Below, in pieces: positions 25,172 to 37,100 of a stretch of DNA of 64,000 nt (positions are counted from its first letter, which is position 1; each line of letters begins with the position of its first letter). The position numbers were made by a program, and so were the translations under genes. The stretch covers positions 1,674,001 through 1,738,000 of the forward strand of contig JACZZP010000014.1 in assembly GCA_015183035.1 (NCBI GenBank), given 5' to 3'. The notes below the pieces were generated by a model, which saw only the letters and a program-made list of their open reading frames with translations, did no database searches and was not told the origin of the DNA. The DNA is from Meloidogyne chitwoodi. Lineage: Eukaryota; Nematoda; Chromadorea; Rhabditida; Meloidogynidae.

Positions 25172-28100
25172 ATGCAAAAAAAGAACAAAACTTCTGGAAA
25201 AAATAAAAAAACAAAGAAGGAAAACGATAACAAGGTTTTTTTTTAAATTAAATTAGAAAAAAGGGACTCTTTTTTAATTTTTATTTAGTTAAGTCTACAT
25301 TCATCACATTCTTCTCTTTCAGAAAAAGAAGGAAAAAAAGCAGAAGAATATTTAAATAAAAAACAAAGTAGATTAAAAAGACGATTACAAGGATTAAAGC
25401 AACGAATTATTCGACGTTGTTGTTGTTGTCATTGTTATCCTAAAATGATGCAAAATAGTAAAAGTAGCGATGAAGAATGCGGTTTGTGAATTTTTAAATT
25501 TTATTATACAATAATTTGTAAGCATTTACTGTGGGTTTTAAAGTGAAAAATATTTATTTGTTTAATAACTCAGGGGTTGACACATTGCAAAATTGCGCGA
25601 TCTTCCAATTATTTTACTAATTTTTTTCCAATCCGCGATTGTGTGTCCAGTTTTGAATTGTTATGAGACACTCAAAAACGAATTTAAAAATATACTTTTT
25701 TTCCCAATTTTTATTAGATCAAAGGAAAATTAAAAAATCACATTCCTTTCTTTCTTTTTTTAAAAAATTGCTTGCGTAAACAATTTTATCATATTTAGCG
25801 AATTTTAACCTTTTATTTTAATTATTTTTAGATAATTTATAGGCAAAAATGATTAAAATATTTATTTTCTTTTTAATATTTTTTAACTGATTTTGAGTTT
25901 TTTTTGCTTCTATTATTTTTTGTAAAAATAATAAAAATTTTATTTTCACTAGGAAATTCTTATGGGGAAATTTTGTAATTTTTTTTAATATTTTATTCGT
26001 ATTGGGGGTTTCCTTTTATTTTTTTTCTATTTTTAATGTGTTAAAATATAAAAAGAAGGCACAAAAATATTTTTTTTCTTCTTTTATTTTTCTCTATTTT
26101 TTTATTTCTATCAGGGAAAACTGATCTTCCTTCCTCTTTTTTAAATAAATAAATTAAATCAACAGTGAAATAGAGGAGACATTCTCTTCTCTAATTTTTT
26201 TCTAAAAATGTTGTTTTTGTTATCCCCCAAAAGTCAATGTCACCACTCTCTTCTCTTCACTTTTTTGTTATTTTATATGACCACAGCTGTGAAAAAGCAA
26301 GCTCTAATATTTAAAAATAATTTTTTTTCTTCAGAGTATTTTTATTTATTTTTTTAGAATTTGCACAAAAATATAAAATTATTTTATTTTTTTTCTATTA
26401 TTTTTGCTAAACTTTTTTTTTTTTAAATTAATTTTAAAGATAAAAATAGCCTCTGACCATTTGGTGACTAAAAAAAAAATTTTTTTAGTCACCTTAAATT
26501 TTTTTTTAATTATTAAAAATGATAGAAGCTTCAAGATTAAAACGATTCTCATATTTAGAAGCTGAACAGAGAATGCAGAAGAACACTTTTACTCGTTGGG
26601 TTAATCACCATTTGGAAGAGGTTTTTTTTTAAATTTTTAAAAATTAAAAAAAAAATTTTTTAGCATTCTTCTTCTGGCAAAATACATAATTTAATTGAAG
26701 ATTTAAAAGATGGTATTCTTCTCTGTCATTTATTAGAAGTTTTAACTGGCGATATTCTGCCTGTTACGACAAATAGTGGAAATGATAATAATAAAAGGTT
26801 TTTATTTTTAATTTTTTTTAAATTATAAATTGGATGACTGGGGATGGTTAGAGGTGTTTTTCTATAGAAAATGAATAAGTTTTTTTAGAAAAAAAATATT
26901 ATAAAATATAAAGGTAGTCCCTGAGGCACCCTAGAGGAGGTCTTTTCTGTTCCGAGTGCCTTAAAGTGTTTAAACTTAAATTAGGAATTTAATAATTGAA
27001 TTCAAAATATCAATTAGAGTCAATTTAACTTAAATCTTACCCCAAAACATTTAAGGGAAGAACGGGAAAAATTTAAAAAAAAAAGGAAATATTCGTGGGA
27101 CCAAAAAGTCAAAATTTTTAAAAATTAAAAAAAAATTATTTTTTTAATTTCAGCAATTCTACAAGCTTAAAAACACTCAAAAGAGCTTATAAATTAAATA
27201 ATTTAAATACAGCATTAAAATGTTTGAGGGCAAAAGGAATTAATTTGACAAATAATAATGTTGTTGATTTAGCTGATGGAAATCCTCGTGTTTGGCTTGG
27301 ATTAATTTGGCAACTTATTTTGCACTTTCAAGTATATTTAATTTTATTTTAATTTATTTGGAATATTTTTTAAAAATTAAAAAAAATGTCCTGGGGGAAT
27401 GAGACAAAATGTCCAAAACTCATAATGGTCAAACAGTCATATTTATACAAGTTTTTATTTTTTTAATTAATTTTTACCATTTTTTACCATCTAAAAAGCA
27501 ATCTGAGTAAAACATTTAATCAATAAAATACACGCATATATTAATTTCTTTCCTTCCTTTAATTTCTCTTATTTTTATTCTGTCTTTTTTAGCCTGTTTT
27601 TAAAGGAAAATTAATTTGTCTATTTTTAACAGTTAAATAAAGGCTAAAAAAATTAATTACTATTTACAATAAAATATTAAAAGAAAATTAAAATAATTTT
27701 TTTTTTAAATTTAATAAAAATTTATTTTCTTCTGATATTTTTTTATTTTAAATTTTTATTTTTATAATTATTGATTAATTAAATAAATATATTTTTGCTG
27801 TCTACAAACATTTCTTTTTTTTATTTATTTATTTTTTCAAATAAAAAATGGGAAAAGGAAGGCTATCAAAGAGAAAGGTCAGCGAGTATAAAAATTAAAA
27901 AATAAATATTTTTTTTTTAACAAATTCAAGGTTAAAAAAAATAATTTTTTTGTTTCAAATATGCGTGTATTTTGTGGGCAAAAAATTGTTAAAAAAATTT
28001 TTTTTATTTTTTTAATAAAAATATTTGGGATATTTTGTCTAATTTTTGAGAAAATAAATTTTAAATTAAATTAAATTAATTTTTATTTTATTTAAATTAA

Positions 28101-31100
28101 AGGTAGAAACAGGCCTAACGTTAGTAAAACGTTCAAATTGGCATCAAATTCATAGCCAACAGCAAAATAATTCAAATAATTTTGAATTATTTGAAGGAAC
28201 GTCAACTGGAACAGATCCTTCTATTTCTTCTTCAAAAATACCTTCTTCTCTTCCTTCTATTCCAAAAAAGAATGTTGAACAATCTTTGTTAGATTGGTTA
28301 AATCGTGAAGGTATTAGACCAAGGTTTTTTATTTTATTTATTTATTTTTTTTGTTTTTGGCACTATTAAAGGAGAGAGGGATTTTTGCGGACTTTTTTTG
28401 CGGACAAATTTTATTTTCGCATATATCTCATTATTTATAATTTGTGAAATCAAATTAAAAAAACACTTTTCTCCTAAAATTGTCGTTTCCAAATAAATTT
28501 TAATAAAATTAAATTTTTAATATTTTGAATCATCCGCAAAAAGAGCCCCCCCCCCCTCTTCTTTAATTTTTACTTTTTTGTAAAAATAATTTTTAAATTT
28601 ATTTTTTAAAAATTTATTTTAGACAATTAAATCCTTGTTTTGGTGCAATTGTCGATTTAGATAAAAGTTGGAAAGATGGCCGTCTTTTGCTTTCTCTTTT
28701 GCACAGATTTGTGCCTGCATTAATTAATCGAGAAGAAATATTTGAAGGCGGAAATGAATTTGATGAATCTAAAAAACGTGTTCAAAAAGCTGTTGAATTG
28801 GCTAGACTTCATTTGGGAATTAGGTTTGATTTAATTTTAATAAAATATTTAATTTATAAAATATCCCCCTCTCCCCCACAATTTTATATTTAATTAAATT
28901 TTTCAAAAAAAAAAAAAGTATTTTTTTTAACAAAAAAATCAAAGTTTAAAAACAGTTTTTTATGTTTCTATCGTTCACTTTATTAATTGTACTTTTTTTC
29001 TAATTTTGGGGAATTTATTTTCTCTTTTTTAGATTTCTCCTAATTTATAAAATTAAAAAAAAATTTATTTTTAAATAATTTTTCTATTTTTAAATAAAAA
29101 TATTGTTTATTACGAAAAGTGAAAGGAGAGGTTTAAATAAATTTAAATATTTTTTTTTATTTTTATTAATTAATTTTTATTTTTTCAGTCCATTCCTCGA
29201 TGCAACAGAATTGTGTGCTCCTGGACGTCTTCCTTGTCGACGTTCTTTAATTACATATATTTCACAATTTTTATTTTTAAAAAATTCTTTTTCTTCTTCT
29301 TCTAATAAATTAATTATAAATAAAAATAATAAATTAATTATTTTAAAAAAAGAAAAAGAAGTAAAAATAAATAAAAAAGAATATTTGTTATCTTCTTTTA
29401 AAGATTTGTTTGAATGGTTACACAAAACTTCAGAAGAAATAAATTTAAATAATTGTTTAAAAATGAGTGAAGAAAGGCAAAGACCAACAGTTGGACAATT
29501 CAAGGTTTTTTTAATTTTATTTTTTTTTTATTTAAATTAAATAATTGGAGAGGATATTTATTCTTTTTTTATTAATTTTTTGGTTCTCTTTTAATTATTT
29601 TATTATTTTTAAAATAATTTTTAGCGGTTAGTTCTCCCTACTTTTTTTTTTTGAATTTATTTTTTTTGGGAAAAATAAGGAAAATATTTTGGGAAAATAA
29701 AAAGAAAAAAAGTGAAATTATCTCCCCCATTTTTATTTTATTTTTTAAATTTTCTTTTTTCTTACTCTTATTAAATAAAAATAATTATTTCTTTTAAATT
29801 TAAAAATATTTTTTTATTTCAGTTATTTTGTAATTTAATAAGAAAGGATTGGCTAGAAAGGAGAAGAGTATTAATTGAAAATGTTTTTCCAGCATTAAAT
29901 AATTTAATTGAAGAAAAAGATGATTTGGATATTTTAAAAAAACAATTTGATAATATTCAGGTTTATTTTTTTTTAAATTAAAATTAATTTATGGGAATAT
30001 TTGGAATTTTTTTTTATTTTTTAGGGCAAAAAAAAATTAAAAAATAATTTTAAGACTCTAATGTACCTTTTAAAAAAAATTAATTTTTTTTTTACTTTTT
30101 TTTTTAATTTTTTTTAAAGTCTTGTGTAACTTCATGGGAATTAAAAATAAATTTTTTATTTTCTACAATTGGAGGAAATAGAGAAGAATTAATTAATTTA
30201 GAAAATTGGGTATCTAAAGGAGAAGAATTAATAAATTTAAATAATTTATTTTTAATTGAAGAAGAAAATAATTTAAAAGAAGGAAATTGTTTAGATGAAA
30301 TTTTGGATAATTTGGAAAATAAAATTAAACAATTTGAGGTTTTTTTAATAATTAAATTAATTTTATATATTTTTAAAAAATATCCTTTTAAATTTTGGAG
30401 GGGAAAAGCTTCTCTTTCAGCACTAAAAAATTTTTTTTTTATTTTTTTTTAAATTTTTAATTTTACTAAATCTCCCTTTAAAATTTAGAATATTTAAATT
30501 TTTTAATATATATTATTATTTATTTTTTTTTAATAAAAGAAAGATAGGTAGAAAAAGTAGTGTGTAAGGGTAGAGGGAAAGGAACACATTTATTATAATT
30601 ATTTTTTATTTTTCAATTTTTTTTTTTTAATTTAATTTTACTAACATTAAGTCCCCCATAGTCTTTAAATATTTAAATAATTTTTTGTTTTTTTTATTAA
30701 TAAAAGAAAATATAGAGAAGAAAAGTAAAGTAGTGTGTAAGGGTAGAGGGAAAGGAACACATTTATTATAATTATTTTTTATTTTTCAAAATTTTTTTTT
30801 TTAATTTTAAAAAAGCTAAGGAGATTGAGATTTAAGTCACTCATGATGATTTTTTTTTAATTTTGGAAATTAAAAAAAAAATAAAAAAAATAATTAAAAA
30901 AAAAATAATTAAAAAAAATTAAATTTAAAGTTAAATTTTATTAAATTAATTTTAAATTTTTTTTAAAGGAATATTTTGTAGAATTACCAAATAAAAGATT
31001 ACAAATTTTATCAAAAATAGATGAACATTCAAACAATTTAAAAAATAATTTACATAATTCTCCCGATGATTTTTTACTTTTACCAGAACATTTAATTGAA

Positions 31101-34100
31101 GATTTGTCTGAAAGAATTTTAATTTTATCAAAAAATGAGAAGAATTTAATTTTAAAAATTTTATACAAGCAAACAAATGTCAGAATTATTAAATTAATTT
31201 GTAAATTAAAGGCTAGTATGTCTGTTTGGAAAATTAGATTATCAACTAATTTTAATGAAATTGGTCAAATATTGGAAGAATATAAGGTTTGGAATTTTTT
31301 TTTAATTTTTTAGAATTTTAATTTATTATTTTTTTGACATTTTTTAATTTTTTTTTTAAATTTGGTATTTTTAAAAAATTTCAAAAAATTTTTTAATTTT
31401 TTAAAAATACATTTTTAGCTTCATTTTATTCAAAAATTAATTTGGCAAATATTTAAAATATAATTTGATATTTTATTCTATTAATTTATAACCCAAAGTT
31501 TAGAGGGACTTGGTCTTTGATTTTTCCATTAAAAAAGCGTAGGGGGGACCAAGCTCTTTTTAAGTGATTACCGCGGCTGCTTTTCCGCATACTCTCTTTT
31601 GAATATTTAATTTAATTATTTTGAAGGATACAAAATAAAATAATAATTAAAAATTATTTGTGTATAAAATGTGTTAATTTTTTGAAAATTAAAAAAATTT
31701 TTGAAAATTAAAAAAATATTTTTTAATTTTTTAGACATTATCAAATGAATGTAAACCTATTCAACAATTTGAACAACTTTTTAACACTTTAAAAAAATAT
31801 AAAGATGATTTTAATTCTATTGGAGAAAAAGAAGAAGAAAATAATTTTGAAAAATGCTTTGATTCAAGTAAATTTAATTTTTATTTTTTAAAAAATTAAG
31901 AAGAAAATTTTATTTTTTTTTTTAATTAATTTAAATATTATTTAATTAAAATTAATTATTTTTAATATTTTTTCAATTTTAATTAAAAATAAATTTTTTT
32001 TAATTTTAACACACCTTTTTTAAATAAATTAAATAATTTATTTATTTTGAATTAAAATTGAAAAAATAAAAATATTAAAAATTAATTAATTTTAAATTAA
32101 ATTAATTTTTATTTTTTTTAAAATTAATTTAAATATTTTTTAATTAAAATTAATTTTTTTTTTAATTTTAACACACCTTTTTTAATTAATTTATTTTTTA
32201 ATTAAAATTGTAAAAAAAATAATATTAAAAATAAATAAAATTAATTAATTTAATTTATTTAATTAAAAAAGGTGTGTTAAAAAATTAAAAAAAATATTTT
32301 TATTTTTTTAATTTTTTTTTCACAGCATTTTCATCAAAAGAATTAATTATTTCACAATTAGAAGAACAAATAAATTTAGAATTGGGTCAATTTATTTTTT
32401 TAGAATTTATTTTGATTGATTTATTACAATTATTTAATGAATTTTTAGAAGAAAAAAAATTAATTTTATTTAAAAATAAAAATAAAGAAGAAGAAATTTT
32501 TAAAAGAATGGAAATATTGGCTGATGAAATTGATGAAACTGGTAATGAATGGATTAATAATATTGGTGATTTTGTTAGAAAAGATATTGTTAAAATGGTA
32601 AATTTTTATTTTTTAAATAATTTAAAAAAATAAAAAAGGGTCATTAGAGTCTCAGAACAAAAAATAAAAAAGGGTCATTAGAGTCTCAGAACAAAAAATA
32701 AAAAAGGGTCATTAGAGTCTCAGAACAAAAAATAAAAAAGTGTCATTAGAGTCTCAGAACAAAAAATAAAAAAAGGGTCATTAGAGTCTCAGAACAAAAA
32801 ATAAAAAAGGGTCATTAGAGTCTCAGAACAAAAAATAAAAAAGGATCATTAGAGTCTCATAAATTAATTATTATTAATTATATAAAGTGTTTCCTCGATC
32901 CCAAAATTGTTTCAAAACCCAACAGAATGTGTGTAATAGGTATTTTTGTTTAGCCCACCCATTAGAGTCTCAAAATTTTTTTTTAATAAAAAATTGAAAA
33001 AATAGAAAAATAATAATAGAGTCACACATTATAAATTAAAAATATTTTTAATTTTGCCAAGACTCTAATAAACTTTTTTTTTTAAATTAAATTAAATTTA
33101 TTTTTAAGCGTGAACAATTATTATTAAATATAAAAGAAGAAAATATTAATTTAATTAAAAATGAAGAGAAAAAATGGATTTTAAATTTGGAAGCATTTGG
33201 AAAATGGCTGACAATTGTAAGAAAAAAAATTTAAAAAAAAAAATATTTTTTTTTAAATTAATTTATTTAATTTAGGTAGAAAAAGAATTTGATAAATTAC
33301 AAAAACAACCATTGAATATTGAATTTAATAAATGTCAGACTCTACTTGTCCAATTAAAAGATAATTGTCTTGAACATTTTAGATTGGTGATAATTTTTTT
33401 TTTGAAAATTTTTTTCAAAATGTCAAAAAAACATTTTGCCAAAAAGACATTTTGCCAAAAAGACATTTTGCCAAAAAGACATTTTGCCAAAAAGACATTT
33501 TGCCAAAAAGACATTTTGCCAAAAAGACATTTTGCCAAAAAATTTTTTTCGTTCAAAGGTTTCAAAACTTAAAACACACAATTTCTCCTGTGAAGAACAA
33601 TCTAAAGAAGCATTTGATCAATGCAAACGTTATAAAAATTTAATTGAAAAATTTGAAAATATTAAATTACCATCTACCCATTTAATTCCAATTTTGAACA
33701 GTTCAAAAATCTCAGAAATTAATAATAATAATGAAGATATTAATTTTAGACAAAGAATGGCTTCACAAGTAAGAAAAAAATTTAAAAAATTTTTTAAAGT
33801 CTTTAAAAATTAAAAATCCCGTTATAAGTACACCTGTTCTTATAACGAGATTTTGCTTTAATTAGAGTGATTTTGGACTTTTAAATATTTTTAAAAATAT
33901 TTAAAAAATAATTTTTGAGAAAAGGAAATTTATTTTGAAATTTTTTTAAAAATTTTCAAAATGTCAAAAAGACATTTTGCCAAAAAGGCATTTCGCCAAA
34001 AAGACATTTCGTCAAAAAAATTTTTAAATTTTTTTTAAATTTTTTATTTTTTTTCAGCTTTCATTAGCCTCAACTTCAAGTTCAACAATTAATTTTTCAT

Positions 34101-37100
34101 CAGATTTAGATTCAGATTTGGCTTCTTTAAATAGTGAAGTAATTGTAGCTGAAGCAATTGACTTGTTTAATAAAAAAGAAGAAAATAAAAATAAAAAAAA
34201 TGAAATAATAAATGAATTAATTATAAAATTAAATAAAAATAATAAATTAGAAGAAAAAGATGTAAAAATAGAAAATATTGAAAAAGAATTAAAAACAACT
34301 TTTTTGGCAATTAATAATTTAAATTCACGTTATTATTCCCCAAAATGTTTGGAAATTGCAAAAGAAGATGTTAATTTGATTAAAGTAAAAGAGAACAATT
34401 TTTTAAATAAATTCCCAATGACTTTCCCGCAACATTCCCCGCAACTTTTCCGCGTAACTTTTCCCCGTAACTTCCCGTATCTCCGTAATATTTGTTTCCT
34501 AAACTGTTGTGTAATAATCCCCCGCACATTTTTTTAAATAAATTTTGTTGGTAATCTCCTAATGAGGTCAATTCCCCCGCTAACTTTTCCGGGGAATAGG
34601 ACAATGATTTTGGTACTTTTATCTGCTTGTGAGTGTTTATAAAATATTGCTCCAAAGTTTAAAAAAGTATTTTTTGTCCAGAAAAGCTTTGAAATTATTT
34701 TCCAATTGACTAGAAAAAAGTATCCCCCGCATTCCTATTCTCAGTATCAACCCGTCCCCGTAAGATACTTACATCTAAAAATTCTCCGGGGAACTACCTT
34801 ATAATAATACTTTAGGGATTTAAATTCCTTTAAATTCCCCCGTTCGCGGAATTACCTCCCATATAAATTAATACCGTAACCCAACGGAGTCAATAATTTA
34901 ATTAATAAAATTCCTTTTTATTTAATTTTTATTTTTTTCAGTTATTTGCTTCAAAAGTAACAGAACAAAAATTTCAATTATTTCAAATTGCTTCAACAAT
35001 AAAAAATGAAAATTATAAAAAAAAATTGAATAAATTAATTTATTCTTTAAAAAAAGAAAAAAATGCATTAAAAAGATTTTATAAAGAATTAACAAGAGAA
35101 ATAAACGAAGAAATTGAATTAAGGCAAAATTATAAACAAATTAATGAATTAATTGAAGATTTTGATAAATTTAAAAGTTTTGAGAAAAAAAAATTTTTTG
35201 AGACTCAAATGACCTCAAAAAATGAAAATTTAAATTTTGAAGAAAATTTTAAATTTTTACAACTTAAAATAGAACTTTTAAAAAAACAGTGTAGAACAGT
35301 TAGAAAATTTGTTGAAATTAGTATTGATGGAAGTAAATGTGTTAGTCCTTCATTACAGAAAAAAATAATTTTAAAATTGTGTAATAGTGTTACTACTATT
35401 ATTGAGGTATTTTTTTATTTTTTTTTGAAATTTTTTTGAAAATTTTTTTGAAATTTTTTTTTGAAATTTTTTGAAAATTTTTTGAAAATTTTTTTGAAAT
35501 TTTTTGAAAATTTTTTTGAAATTTTTTGAAATTTTTTTTTGAAATTTTTATTGAAATTTTTTTGAAATTTTTTTTAAAATTTTTTTTTTGAAATTTTTTA
35601 AATAAATTTCAAAAAAAAAATTAATTTAATTAAAGGTAATTGATGATAAAACTGAATATTCTCCTCAAAATATTAAAGAAATTGAAAAAATAACAGAAAA
35701 TCCTCTTAAATTAGAATTATTTGAATCTACTAAATTTCAATCTGATTTGGTTAAAATACCTTTGGAAATTGAAAAACAAATAATTTTTAATAAATTTGAA
35801 GAAGAAAGTTGTTCAATTAAACAAAAAAGAGAAGAAAAAGAATTAAAAAAGACACTAGAGTCTCAACAAAAAGAATTAAATATTAAAGAATTTAAACATG
35901 AAAGTATTTGTTTAGATGATTTTATTGAAGAAAAAGAAGAAGAAAATAATAAAAATAAAAAAGAAAAATTAATAAAAAATGAAAAAAATTTAAAAAATAG
36001 AAATCAAATGGATTTTAAAGAAGAAGAAATTTTTTGTAAATTTTTATTTAATAAAAGAGAAGAAAATGCTAAAATTAAACAAATAATTAAAGAAATAAAT
36101 TTAATAAATGTAAATCAAGTTATTTTAATGGAAAAGGTAAAATATTTGAATATTTAATTTATAGATAAGAGAATAAAAAAGGAATAAAGTAAGTGTTGGG
36201 TGTGGCTTGGTGGGTAGTGTGTTTGCCTGCCATTGATAAGGTTGCAGGTTCGAGTCCTGTTGAGCTTTAAACGTTTATTTCTGTCTCTTTAATAAACTTT
36301 TAAAATTATTTTTTAATTTTTATTATATTTTTTATTAAATTAATATTTTTAAGATAAAAAAGGATAAACTGAACATTGAAGAAAAAATAAATAAAATTGA
36401 AAAAAGAAATTCTTCAAAAGAATTACCTCAGAAAAGTACTAAATATTTTGTTAATAATCCAGAAAATATTTATATTGAAAGACAAGAAGAAACTTCAACC
36501 CCACAATCTTTGGAACAAAAAAGTTAGAGATTTAATTTAAAAAATTAATTTAAAATTTAATTTTTTTTTTGAATTTTTTAAATTACTTCAGATGATCGTT
36601 TAGAAGAGGTTAATCTCATAATTGAAAAATCAATAAAAATGAAGCTTATTTTGGAAGAAATGCTTTTAAATAAAATAAAAAGGCCTTGTACAAATGACCA
36701 ATTTAAACAACAAATTGAATTAATTGAAGCAGTAAATGTAGAATTAAAAGATTTTGAGGAAAATGAATTATTAAATAATAATAAAAGTTGTCCTGAATTA
36801 AATCAAGCTTTAAATAATATTGATAAATTATCTAAAGAATTTGTTTTAATTAAAAAGAAATTTGTTAATATTTATGAAGAATTTATTGAGGAAGAAAAGA
36901 CGAAAATAGAAAAGAAAAAGAGAGATGAAAAAATTGGGGAAGACTCTAACGTACCCAAAGAAGAAATTAAAAAACAAAAAATTGGGGAAGACTCAAAGGT
37001 ACCCAAAGAAGAAATTAAAAAACAAAAAATTGGGGAAGACTCAAAGGTACCCAAAGAAGAAATTAAAAAACAAAAAATTGGGGAAGACTTTAACGTACCC

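Noticed and set aside
32632..32860. Regular direct repeats that could suggest a CRISPR array
   Set aside because: The units are contiguous with no unique spacers, in a eukaryotic intron; it is a minisatellite.
33312..33643. Several overlapping frames rich in KKTFCQKDILPKR
   Set aside because: Translations of the 16 bp intronic tandem repeat in different phases.
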